DNA of 64,000 nt from AC-56 sp963702195 (GTDB taxonomy: Bacteria; Actinomycetota; Thermoleophilia; Solirubrobacterales; 70-9): positions 1,302,001 to 1,366,000 of the forward strand of contig OY969725.1 in the NCBI GenBank assembly GCA_963702195.1, read 5' to 3'. Below, in pieces: positions 16,147 through 24,465 of this stretch. The stretch's first letter is position 1; each line of letters starts with the position of its first letter. Both the position numbers and the translations under genes were made by a program. A model generated the notes under the pieces. It was not told where the DNA came from, did not search any database, and saw only the letters and a list, made by a program, of their open reading frames with translations.

Positions 16147-16766
16147 GTCCAGCGCGGGCAGCGGTGAGGACCGCCCGCCGGCCGACGCGCGCGCAGGTGC
16201 GGCGCCGGCGCTGGACGTGGCTGGCCGTCGCGGCGCTGCTCGGCGTCGGCATCGCTGTCGGGATCAGCAGGATTGACGTGCAGCAAGCGATTCGCGACAT
16301 CACGCTTCCGCTCCAGCACGACGACATCATCCGCCAGCAGGCAGCTGACAAGCGTCTGGATCCGGCGATGATCGCCGCAGTGATCTACGCCGAGTCGCGC
16401 TTCCATGATCAGGAGTCGCATGCCGGGGCGCTCGGGCTGATGCAGATAACGCCGCAGACCGCGCACGTGATCGAGCGCCTAAGCGGCGGCACCAGCTTCG
16501 TCACCTCGGACCTCTCGGATCCGCAGATCAACATCAGCTACGGCTCCTATTACCTGCGCTACCTCCTCGACCACTACGACGGCAACGAGGTGGCTGCGCT
16601 CGCCGCGTACAACGCCGGCACGGGAAACGTCGACAAATGGGGCGGCTCCCAGCTCGGGGAATCGGACATCCGGTTCCCGGAGACCCGCGCGTACGTGAAC
16701 GAGGTCCTAGCGAAGCAGCACGACTACCGGGATCAGTACGCGGGCGATCTCGGTTTGGGCGGCTGA
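16143..16766 (+). CDS. Lytic transglycosylase (SLT domain), membrane-anchored
   Basis: A 207-residue peptidoglycan-cleaving enzyme. The basic N terminus precedes one membrane helix (WLAVAALLGVGIAVGI). The SLT/goose-lysozyme-like domain has the catalytic Glu in AVIYAESRFHDQ, followed by GALGLMQITPQTA, the segment NISYGSYYLRYLLDHY and the ALAAYNAGTGNVDKW motif. It is translationally coupled to coaE through an ATGA overlap. It probably acts outside the cytoplasmic membrane in wall turnover. Confidence 0.93.
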   Translation: MSPARAAVRTARRPTRAQVRRRRWTWLAVAALLGVGIAVGISRIDVQQAIRDITLPLQHDDIIRQQAADKRLDPAMIAAVIYAESRFHDQESHAGALGLMQITPQTAHVIERLSGGTSFVTSDLSDPQINISYGSYYLRYLLDHYDGNEVAALAAYNAGTGNVDKWGGSQLGESDIRFPETRAYVNEVLAKQHDYRDQYAGDLGLGG

Positions 16767-16960
16767 GACGTTTCAAGTGCCCAAATGCGCGGCCGGAAAC
16801 CCCGCTTGCTTACGCATGCGCGACTTGGGGTGCCTAAGGTACGAAAAAGGGATGATTGCTACACAGTCGCGTGCAACCAGCGGTACTTGTTCTACAGTGG
16901 TTCTCGCCTCTTACGGTGTGCTACGCGGGCGCTCGGGGCTGCTCCACGCAAAGATCCGCC
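16767..16960 (+). other. Intergenic leader before the first surface-locus gene
   Basis: 194 bp without a credible gene. It is less GC-rich than its surroundings, suggesting a promoter and 5' leader, but no box can be named with confidence (TTGTTC with TACGGT about 19 nt later is the best pair). An open frame through it is rejected because the next gene's ATG at 16961 starts a typical disordered N terminus. Confidence 0.4.
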
Positions 16961-18040
16961 ATGAGCTCCTCCCAGACAAACCCAAGTGATGTCGACGTGG
17001 CCCTCTCCGACCTCGCCACGGGCGCACCCTCTGCTCCGAGCCGGGGCCGCGCAGCCACGAACGGTGGGAACGGAGCCGCACCTGGACCGAGTGGCCCGCT
17101 GATGGCCAGGGATGATCAGTCCGCGTCCTCGCCGGACTCGCAGGGTGCGCAGCCGCCCCCGGGGTCACCAGATCCACAGGGTGCACCACAGCCGCCGCCT
17201 CCGCCTAGCCCGCAGCCGCCGCCGGCCGGCCAGGCTCCCGCGGGCGCGCCGGGATATGGTCAGGGCCAGGGGATGCCCCCCCAGCCGCCTGGGGGTTATT
17301 CCGGCTATCCGGGTTATCCGCAGCAGCCCGGCGGGCCCTACGAGCGTCGTGGCCTGATGCAGGCCTGGTACGAGTATCCGGCGCTCCGCTGGCTCACGGT
17401 GATTCTGGCGCTCGCCGTCATCGCCCTGCTCGTCTGGCTGCTGGCCTTCAAGGCGGACGGGTCATCGTCGGCGACGGTCCAGCCCGGCGGGGGCCCCGTC
17501 GGAGTGACCGAGGAGAATTTGGTCGCGCTCTCCCAGCGCCTCAACCAGCCGATCTACTGGGCGGGCAACGTCCCCGACACCAGGATGGAGCTCACGGAGA
17601 CCAGCACCAGCTATGCCTACCTGCGCTACCTCACGTCGGATGCGCCCGTCGGCGATTCATCGCCGAACTTCCTGACCGTCGGAACGTACCCGTCGGTGGA
17701 CGCCTACAAGAACCTGCACGCGTACGCCAGCCACTCGAACGCGAAGACCGAGAGGATCCAAAACGGCGGCATCGCGGTCGTCGTCCCCAAGTCGCCGACG
17801 AGCGTGTACTTCGCCTATCCACACCAGGACGTCCAGGTCGAGGTCTACGACCCGCAGGCCGGCCAGGCGCTCGAGCTGGTGAAGTCCGGCCAGGTGCACC
17901 CGGTTCCGGGTGGCGTGACCACCACGTCGACCGGCGCCGTTGCGCCCGCGGTGCCGGGGGAGACCACGCCCGGGTCGGTGACGACCCCCGCGACGCCGAC
18001 GACCACGCCGTCGGCGACCCCAACGATCCCCGGAGGCTAA
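16961..18040 (+). CDS. Pro-rich single-pass membrane protein with QPIYWAG-type extracellular domain
   Basis: A 359-residue protein of unrecognised family. Residues 1-125 are low-complexity, Pro/Gln/Gly/Tyr-rich and presumably cytoplasmic. One helix follows (WLTVILALAVIALLVWLLAF). The outer domain of about 130 residues holds the motifs QPIYWAGN, YAYLRYLTS, FLTVGTYPS, SPTSVYFAYP, EVYDPQAGQALELVKSG and HPVP; a Thr/Pro tail ends the protein. The same motifs in the same order occur in the protein at 35099-35674, so the two are paralogues lying either side of the large repeat genes. Function is unknown; a role in cell-surface assembly is only suggested by position. ATG 16961 is chosen because upstream frame sequence looks non-coding. 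Confidence 0.8.
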   Translation: MSSSQTNPSDVDVALSDLATGAPSAPSRGRAATNGGNGAAPGPSGPLMARDDQSASSPDSQGAQPPPGSPDPQGAPQPPPPPSPQPPPAGQAPAGAPGYGQGQGMPPQPPGGYSGYPGYPQQPGGPYERRGLMQAWYEYPALRWLTVILALAVIALLVWLLAFKADGSSSATVQPGGGPVGVTEENLVALSQRLNQPIYWAGNVPDTRMELTETSTSYAYLRYLTSDAPVGDSSPNFLTVGTYPSVDAYKNLHAYASHSNAKTERIQNGGIAVVVPKSPTSVYFAYPHQDVQVEVYDPQAGQALELVKSGQVHPVPGGVTTTSTGAVAPAVPGETTPGSVTTPATPTTTPSATPTIPGG

Positions 18041-18047
18041 TTCTCAG

Positions 18048-18066
18048 CCTCAACCTAAGGTTGAGG
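18048..18066 (+). terminator. Perfect 8-bp hairpin after the first QPIYWAG gene
   Basis: CCTCAACC-TAA-GGTTGAGG begins 7 nt after the stop codon. It is followed by only TTCG rather than a T tract, so it is either a Rho-independent-like terminator without a strong U tail or an mRNA 3' stabiliser. Confidence 0.55.
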
Positions 18067-18175
18067 TTCGCCGCGGTCGACTCACTCGGGGCGTTGCGCG
18101 TTGGCGCGTAGGGCGCGGGTGAGACATACCGGATTCCTACCCATATCGGACCGTTGCCCGACTAGGGTGAACGAT

Positions 18176-18205
18176 GTTCCATAAGACATGGAACGCATGG
18201 AACGC
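18176..18205 (+). promoter_or_regulatory. Inverted plus direct repeat, candidate operator or leader hairpin
   Basis: GTTCCAT (18176-18182) and ATGGAAC (18188-18194) form perfect 7-nt arms with a 5-nt spacer. ATGGAACGC then occurs twice in tandem (18188-18205). The structure covers the first possible ATG of the next gene, which argues for a downstream start. Confidence 0.35.
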
Positions 18206-18265
18206 GCCTCGAGCCCCAGGCCACGGATGAGCACTGATACCAAGCGGCAAAGGACGTGCCGGCAC

Positions 18266-21200
18266 ATGCGGATCACCGCGGTGATCTCCGCTGCCATCGG
18301 GGTGCTCGCGCTCGCCGTTGCAAGCCCGGCGCTCGCCGACAGCCCGCTCCAGAACCCCTTCTTCAAGGACCGCAGCGCTTCGGGCGCCAACAACGGCACC
18401 GACCTGAGCGGCTGGGGCACCTCGGCGCCCGGCCAGGTGATCAGCTCCTACTGCTACACCGGCCGGTACCCCGACCTCTGCGTACCGGAGTCGGGTACCA
18501 CGATCCCGGTGCTGGGCTACACCGGAAGCCCTGCTCCGTCCCAGGAGTACATGGTTGGCGGGCAGGGCACGGCGGGCGTCTCCAACAAGAAATTCACCTC
18601 GACCGACATCTACAACGGCGATTCGGAGTGGCTGGGGGAGAGCCCCCCGGGGAACCTGATCCCGCAGCAGAGCAACTACGCGCTCATCCCCACCAGCTGC
18701 CAGAGCAACAAGCCGGCCGCGAACACTCTGTCGCAGACCTTCTACGCGAACAAGGACCAGATCATCACCGGGTTCTCGTTCTTCACGTCCGTGGACTGGG
18801 TCCCTGACAGCGGCGTCGTGACGATCACGCCGCCGGGCGGATCGCCCCAGCCCGTCTACAGGGCGCGGATCACCGGGGACAACGACGCGAGCTCCGCCGG
18901 CTCGTGGGACCACCCCGTGCCGCCGACCGTCCATCAAAACAACAGCGGTACCTGGGTCATGCCCCACGGCGATCCGGCCTCCTCCACGTGGAGCGCGCAG
19001 CATCAGGCCGGCGTGAGCGCCACTCCGTGGACGCGGTGGACCTACCGGTTCCCCCAGGACGGGAACTACACGATCACCGCCACCGCGAACGAGAGCACCG
19101 ACCCGGCGTTCCCGGTCGACTGCAACATGCCGAGCATGATGGGCCTCCAGTTCCAGACGCCCACGCCGATCAAGGACGGACTCACCATCGACGTCACCCC
19201 GACGTCGGCCACCTACGGCGACGCGCCCTTCAGCATCGCCGACAAGGCATCGGTCTACGCCTCACGGACCCCGAGCCTCCAGAACCCCACGGGCAAGGGC
19301 GTCCAGTTCAGCACCACCGACCCCGACTGCAGCGTGACGAGCGCCGGCACTGTGACCGTCAAGCAGGTGGGCGACGGGGTCTGCAACGTCACCGTCCGGG
19401 CGCCGGGCAACTTCTACTACTACGCGCCCGAGACTAAGAACCTGCCGATCACGATCAAGCCGAAGACCCTCCACGTCGACGCGCCCGACCTCAGCAAGAC
19501 CTACGGCGCCGACGCCCCCGATCCCACGCCGCAGGCGACGCTCAGGCAGAGCGACCTCATCAACGGCGACTCGCTTGCCTCCGTGCTGGACCCCGATCAC
19601 CCGGGCCAGCCGGATTGCTCCATCGACGAGAGCGCGGGCCCCGGCGTCGGCTCCTACGCCGGCAGCATCCACTGCGATCCGGGCACCGTTGGCCTGGTGT
19701 CGTCTGCGGGCAACCAGCCCAACTACACCCTCCAGTCCGGCCGCGACGGCACGCTCACGATCAGTCCTGCAGACCAGACGATCACCCTGCCCGCACTCGT
19801 CGATCGCACGGTGGGCGACCCCGACGTCGATCCCGGCGCGACGGCGACCTCCGGCCTCCAGGTGGCGTACGCGAGCGCCACACCCGCCGTCTGCACGCTC
19901 ACCGGCGCTGGGAAGATTCAGATCCAGCATGCCGGCACCTGCGCGATCCTCGCTGCCCAGCCCGGCGACGGCAACTACAACGCCGCGCAGTCCGTTTCCG
20001 GCACCTTCAACGTCGCCAAGGCAAACCAGACGATCACCTTCAACTCCCTCTCCGACAAGGGCTTTGGCGACGGCGACTTCACGATCAACGCAACCGCCAC
20101 CTCGCAGCTGCCGGTGACGTTCGGGACCTCCACTCCGAGCGTTTGCAGCGTCGATCCCGACACCGGCGTCGTTCACATACTCGCCGGCGGCGACTGCGCG
20201 ATCACGGCCTCCCAAGGCGGCAACAGCGACTACAACGCCGCCCCGGACGTCACCCAGACCTTCCACATCGCGAGCACCGACCAGACCATCAGCTTTCCCG
20301 CAATGCCGGAGAGGACGTACGGCGACCCGGCGGTCGACCCCGGCGCGACAGCAAGCTCTGGGCTCGCCCCCGACTACTCGGTCACGGGGAACTGTTCGAT
20401 CGGCAACGACGGAAAGGTGCACATCACCGGCGCGGGCACGTGCACCGTGACCGCCAACCAGGACGGCGACCAGCGCTACAGCTCCGCGCCCCCGGTGACC
20501 CATACGTTCCAGATCGCCAAGGCTCCGCTGACGGTCAAGGCCGACGACGAGTCGAAGACCTACGGCGACCCGAACCCGAGCTTGAGCTACGCCCTGAGCG
20601 GCCTCCTCAACGGCGACGGCACGACCGGATCGGCATCGTGCTCCTCGAGCGCGGATCAGTCGAGCGGCGCCGGCACCTACGGGATCAGCTGCAGCCAGGG
20701 CGATCTGCAGGCGGGCCCTAACTACGATGTGAAGTTCGTCGACGGCACCCTGACCGTCAACAAGGCGTCGCTGGCGGTCAAGGCCGACGACAAGTCGAAG
20801 ACCTACGGGGACGCCAACCCATCCTTCACCTCCAGCCTGAACGGGTTCGTCAACGGCGACAGCCAGGCATCGGCCACCAACGGCGCGGCCTCATGCTCCT
20901 CGAACGCCAGCCAGGGAAGCGACGTGGGCACGTACGGGATCAGCTGCGCGCAGGGGAGCCTGTCCTCGAACGACTACAGCTTCGACTACTCGCCAGGCAC
21001 CCTGACGGTCAACAAGGCGCCGCTGACGGTCAAGGCCGACGACAAGTCGAGGACCTACGGCGACCCCAACCCGAGCTTCACCTACAGCCTCAACGGTCTC
21101 GTCAACGGCGACACCCAGGCCTCGGCGACGAGCGGCTCTGCCTCCTGCTCCTCGACTGCCGGCCAGGACAGCCACGTGGGCACGTATCCGATCGCCTGCG

Positions 21201-23233
21201 CGCAGGGGAGCCTGGCGGCGAGCAACTACGACCTCAACTACTCGCCCGGCACGCTGATCGTCAACAAGGTGAACCAGAGCATCAACCTCAGCCCGATCGA
21301 CGACAAGTTCTTCGGACAGGACGACTTCAATGCGAGCGCGACGGCGAGCTCCGGGCTCCCCTTGACCTTCTCGGCCTCCGGTGACTGCACGGTCGACTCG
21401 ACCGGCAAGGTGCACATCCAGCTTCCAAACCAGTGGCCGGGCAGCTGCACGATCACGGCCTCGCAGAGCGGCAACGACGACTACAACGCCGCGCAGTCGG
21501 CGTCGAGGACATTCAAGATCGCGACCGCTGCGCTCCAGGGCGGCGGGATCTTCGCGATCGGCAACCTGGACGCGTCGATCGGCAACAACGTCAACTGGTG
21601 GGGCTCGCAGTGGGCCAAGCAGAACGACCTGAGCGGCGGCTCGGCGCCGGACGCCTTCAAGGGCTACATCGACAACTTCAACAGCTATCCGCCCCAGTGC
21701 GGCACGAGCTGGACCACTCGCCCCGGAAACAGCTCCAAGCCGCCGGACTCGGTGCCTCAGTACATGACGGTCATCGTCTCGAGCGACGTCAACAAGTCCG
21801 GTTCGACGATCTCGGGCGACGTCCAGTCCGTAGTCGTCGTGAAGACCAATCCGGGTTACGACTCCAACCCCGGCCACTGGGGAACCGGCACCGTCGTCGC
21901 CAAGCTCTGCGGGCAGAAGCTCAACCAATCGATTGACTTCAACGCCCCCTCCGACAAGACGATCACCGACGCCGACTTCGATCCCGGGGCCTCCGCCAAC
22001 TCCGGCCTTCCGGTCAGCTACTCGAGCTCGACCCCCAACGTCTGCACGATCGCCGGCGGCAAGGTCCACGTCGTAGGTACGGGCAGCTGCACCATCACCG
22101 CCTCGCAGTCCGGCAACGATGTCTTCGGCGCGGCGGCGGACGTCAGTCGCACCTTCGCGGTCAACGCGGTCGCACCCGTCTGCACCACCGGCAAGCCTCC
22201 CAGGGGATCCAGGGTCAAGTGCGAATCCCTGCTCGTCGACCCGAAGCCCGCCGCCAACGGAATGGTCAAGGCCGGGCAGACCATGACGATCGGCTATACG
22301 GATGAGGATTCGATCGGGACCGGCTCCCTGGCGCCCAGCGCCCAGCTCGGCAACGGCCAGCTGCTGCCCGTGAACGTCACTCCCACCTCGGGCCTGTCCC
22401 AGAACTACGTCAACGGCAAGAACGGCTCAGCCGGGACCCAGCATCAGTACCTGCTGACCGTGTCGCTCCCCGCAGACATCAACCCGGGCAACTACTCCGT
22501 CCTGGTGTCCGTCTATGACGACGACGGAGATCTCGACCAGTGGAACTGGCCGGTGACGGTCGTCGATGCGACCTACAAGTTCAACCAGGCAATCACCTTC
22601 GACGCCCCGACGGACAAGACGATCACCGACGCCGACTTCGATCCCGGGGCTTCCTCGAGCTCTGGCCTTCCGGTCAGCTACTCCAGCCAGACCCCCTCCG
22701 TGTGCCAGATCGTCAACGGCAAGGTGGACGTGACAGCCGTCGGCGATTGCACCGTCACCGCATCGCAGGGCGGCAACGGCGACTACAACGCCGCCCCGTC
22801 CGTCACGAGGACCTTCACCGTCACTCCGCTCAACCCGTCCAACTGCTCGGATGACAGGCATTCGAGGAACAGCAAGTGCACGTGCAGGTCGCTGCTCGTC
22901 AGCCCGAGTGAGGCGCCCAACTCCAGGGTCAGCCCCGGCCAGAGGATGACCATCGGGTACACCGACGACAGCCCGATCCGGACCAGCGGGTCCTGGGCCC
23001 CGACAGCGGTTCTCAGCGACGGTCGCACGCTGCCGGTCAACGTCAACCCGACCTCCGGCCTTTCCCACAACTACCTCACCGACTACAGGCACGACCGCGA
23101 CAACAGGTATGAGGCGCAGCTGAGCTTCCAGCTGCCGAGCGGTCTGTCCCACGGCTCCTACTCGGTTCTGGTCACCGCCAGCAACAGCGATGGGGGAGTC
23201 GACCAGTGGACCTGGCCCGTGCGCGTCAACTGA
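18266..23233 (+). CDS. Large secreted protein with Ig-like/MBG repeats and a duplicated C-terminal domain
   Basis: A 1,655-residue exported protein. A clear signal peptide (MRITAVISAAIGVLALAVASPALA) starts at ATG 18266, preceded by AAAGGA; in-frame ATGs at 18188, 18197 and 18227 are possible but 18188 lies in an inverted repeat. Residues to about 310 are a unique domain. Then come beta-rich repeats of two kinds: units of the type QTITFNSLSDKGFGDGDF ... CTITASQ.GN..YNAA, and three MBG-like units (about 752-998) of the type LTVKADDKSKTYGDPNPSF. A unit of about 125 residues occurs twice near the end (about 1305-1431 and 1525-1655), sharing SLLV.P, MTIGYTD, LPVNV.PTSGLS and YSVLV...DQW.WPV. No sortase motif or membrane anchor is seen. 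Adhesin or stalk role is inferred. Confidence 0.88.
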   Translation: MRITAVISAAIGVLALAVASPALADSPLQNPFFKDRSASGANNGTDLSGWGTSAPGQVISSYCYTGRYPDLCVPESGTTIPVLGYTGSPAPSQEYMVGGQGTAGVSNKKFTSTDIYNGDSEWLGESPPGNLIPQQSNYALIPTSCQSNKPAANTLSQTFYANKDQIITGFSFFTSVDWVPDSGVVTITPPGGSPQPVYRARITGDNDASSAGSWDHPVPPTVHQNNSGTWVMPHGDPASSTWSAQHQAGVSATPWTRWTYRFPQDGNYTITATANESTDPAFPVDCNMPSMMGLQFQTPTPIKDGLTIDVTPTSATYGDAPFSIADKASVYASRTPSLQNPTGKGVQFSTTDPDCSVTSAGTVTVKQVGDGVCNVTVRAPGNFYYYAPETKNLPITIKPKTLHVDAPDLSKTYGADAPDPTPQATLRQSDLINGDSLASVLDPDHPGQPDCSIDESAGPGVGSYAGSIHCDPGTVGLVSSAGNQPNYTLQSGRDGTLTISPADQTITLPALVDRTVGDPDVDPGATATSGLQVAYASATPAVCTLTGAGKIQIQHAGTCAILAAQPGDGNYNAAQSVSGTFNVAKANQTITFNSLSDKGFGDGDFTINATATSQLPVTFGTSTPSVCSVDPDTGVVHILAGGDCAITASQGGNSDYNAAPDVTQTFHIASTDQTISFPAMPERTYGDPAVDPGATASSGLAPDYSVTGNCSIGNDGKVHITGAGTCTVTANQDGDQRYSSAPPVTHTFQIAKAPLTVKADDESKTYGDPNPSLSYALSGLLNGDGTTGSASCSSSADQSSGAGTYGISCSQGDLQAGPNYDVKFVDGTLTVNKASLAVKADDKSKTYGDANPSFTSSLNGFVNGDSQASATNGAASCSSNASQGSDVGTYGISCAQGSLSSNDYSFDYSPGTLTVNKAPLTVKADDKSRTYGDPNPSFTYSLNGLVNGDTQASATSGSASCSSTAGQDSHVGTYPIACAQGSLAASNYDLNYSPGTLIVNKVNQSINLSPIDDKFFGQDDFNASATASSGLPLTFSASGDCTVDSTGKVHIQLPNQWPGSCTITASQSGNDDYNAAQSASRTFKIATAALQGGGIFAIGNLDASIGNNVNWWGSQWAKQNDLSGGSAPDAFKGYIDNFNSYPPQCGTSWTTRPGNSSKPPDSVPQYMTVIVSSDVNKSGSTISGDVQSVVVVKTNPGYDSNPGHWGTGTVVAKLCGQKLNQSIDFNAPSDKTITDADFDPGASANSGLPVSYSSSTPNVCTIAGGKVHVVGTGSCTITASQSGNDVFGAAADVSRTFAVNAVAPVCTTGKPPRGSRVKCESLLVDPKPAANGMVKAGQTMTIGYTDEDSIGTGSLAPSAQLGNGQLLPVNVTPTSGLSQNYVNGKNGSAGTQHQYLLTVSLPADINPGNYSVLVSVYDDDGDLDQWNWPVTVVDATYKFNQAITFDAPTDKTITDADFDPGASSSSGLPVSYSSQTPSVCQIVNGKVDVTAVGDCTVTASQGGNGDYNAAPSVTRTFTVTPLNPSNCSDDRHSRNSKCTCRSLLVSPSEAPNSRVSPGQRMTIGYTDDSPIRTSGSWAPTAVLSDGRTLPVNVNPTSGLSHNYLTDYRHDRDNRYEAQLSFQLPSGLSHGSYSVLVTASNSDGGVDQWTWPVRVN

Positions 23234-23679
23234 CGCCTCACGATTGCCGCTGAGCCCGGGCCTGCGCGCCCGCCCGCGGTCGCTCTGACGTCTGCGCCGT
23301 CCTTTGGCGGGGGAGCTTGGTCGCGCGCCCGCCGGCGGCCTGAAGCGGCCTCGAGAGACGATCGGCGAGCCACGTGGTGGCGGACCGTTGTGCCTTCGAC
23401 CCAATCGCGGATCGGCTTCACCTACGCGTTTGGCATCGGCCTGCACGTCGGGTCCGGGAGATCGAGGCCCGGGAACCGGGGCCACAGGCGTTTGATTTGG
23501 GGTTGAATTTTCCCATCGGGACCCTCGCTCACGCATGCACGGACCGCATTCGAGATGAACTCGGTATGGGCACGGTATGAGTGCCTCCAGGCGTCGGGAA
23601 TCGACGTTTTTCGATGGTACCTTCGAATGCGAGTTTCTCCCATGATCACTAGGAAAGTCCGGTCTCGCCCGCGCTCCCG
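23234..23679 (+). other. 446-bp intergenic region before the collagen-like gene
   Basis: No convincing gene on either strand; the short open frames are Arg-rich shadows. The right half is less GC-rich and probably holds the promoter of the collagen-like gene, with the direct repeat CGGTATG (twice near 23564-23579) and a small hairpin ATCGA/TCGAT (23600-23615). No promoter boxes can be assigned with confidence. Confidence 0.4.
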
Positions 23680-24465
23680 ATGAGGAAATTTCCAAACAAA
23701 GGCTTGGCATTGCCCGTGATTGCGGTGTGCTGCACCGTGGTCGCCGGCGTCGCGGCGGCTGCGCCGATCTCCATCGGGGTGGGCGGTCCGCCGGGTCCAG
23801 CCCTAGGTGGCCCGGTCACCGGCGGCCTCGAGGCGGGCGCGGTCGGCCCGGCGATCGGCGGCCCGATCGGGCAACCCAAGGGACCGGCGATCCTTCAGCC
23901 GCTTGGAGCGCACGGCGCCGCGGGCGGCGGGCCGCTCGGGCCGATCAAGGGACCGCTCGGGCCGAAGGGCCCGATGTCCGAGAACATCGCCGCGAAGGGA
24001 CCGACCGGTCCTCGCGGTGACGTTGGGTCCACCGGCCCGGCTGGAGCGCACGGTCAGACGGGTGCGAGCGGTCCCGCAGGACCGCCCGGTCCCACCGGCC
24101 CGGCCGGTGCTCCCGGAGCGCGTGGCTCGATCGGCCCGGCGGGCAGCCCCGGTGCTCAGGGATCCCGCGGGAGGACCGGCAAGACCGGCGAGCAGGGAGC
24201 CCGCGGTAGGCAGGGGTCACGCGGTCAGGCCGGAGCCCAGGGCTCGATCGGAGCGACGGGTACCACCGGCGCTAAGGGCTCCAAGGGAACTTCAGGCGCG
24301 ACCGGCCCGTCCGGGCCGCAGGGCGCCACCGGCGCTGCGGGCGCTACGGGTCATGCTGGCGCCACCGGCGCTCGGGGCCGCAACGGCGCCACCGGCGCAG
24401 CGGGAGCCCATGGGGCGACCGGGGCGAAGGGTGCAACTGGAACTAATGGCGCGGCGGGCGCCACC

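Noticed and set aside
16777..16989. Small open frame between the transglycosylase and the QPIYWAG gene
   Set aside because: No promoter spacing or ribosome-binding site, composition unlike proteins, and it overlaps the next gene out of frame.
23578..23592. 15-base match GAGTGCCTCCAGGCG before the collagen-like gene and at 33320-33334 inside it
   Set aside because: A single 15-mer match is expected by chance in 64 kb of biased DNA, and the flanks do not match; no recombination site is implied.
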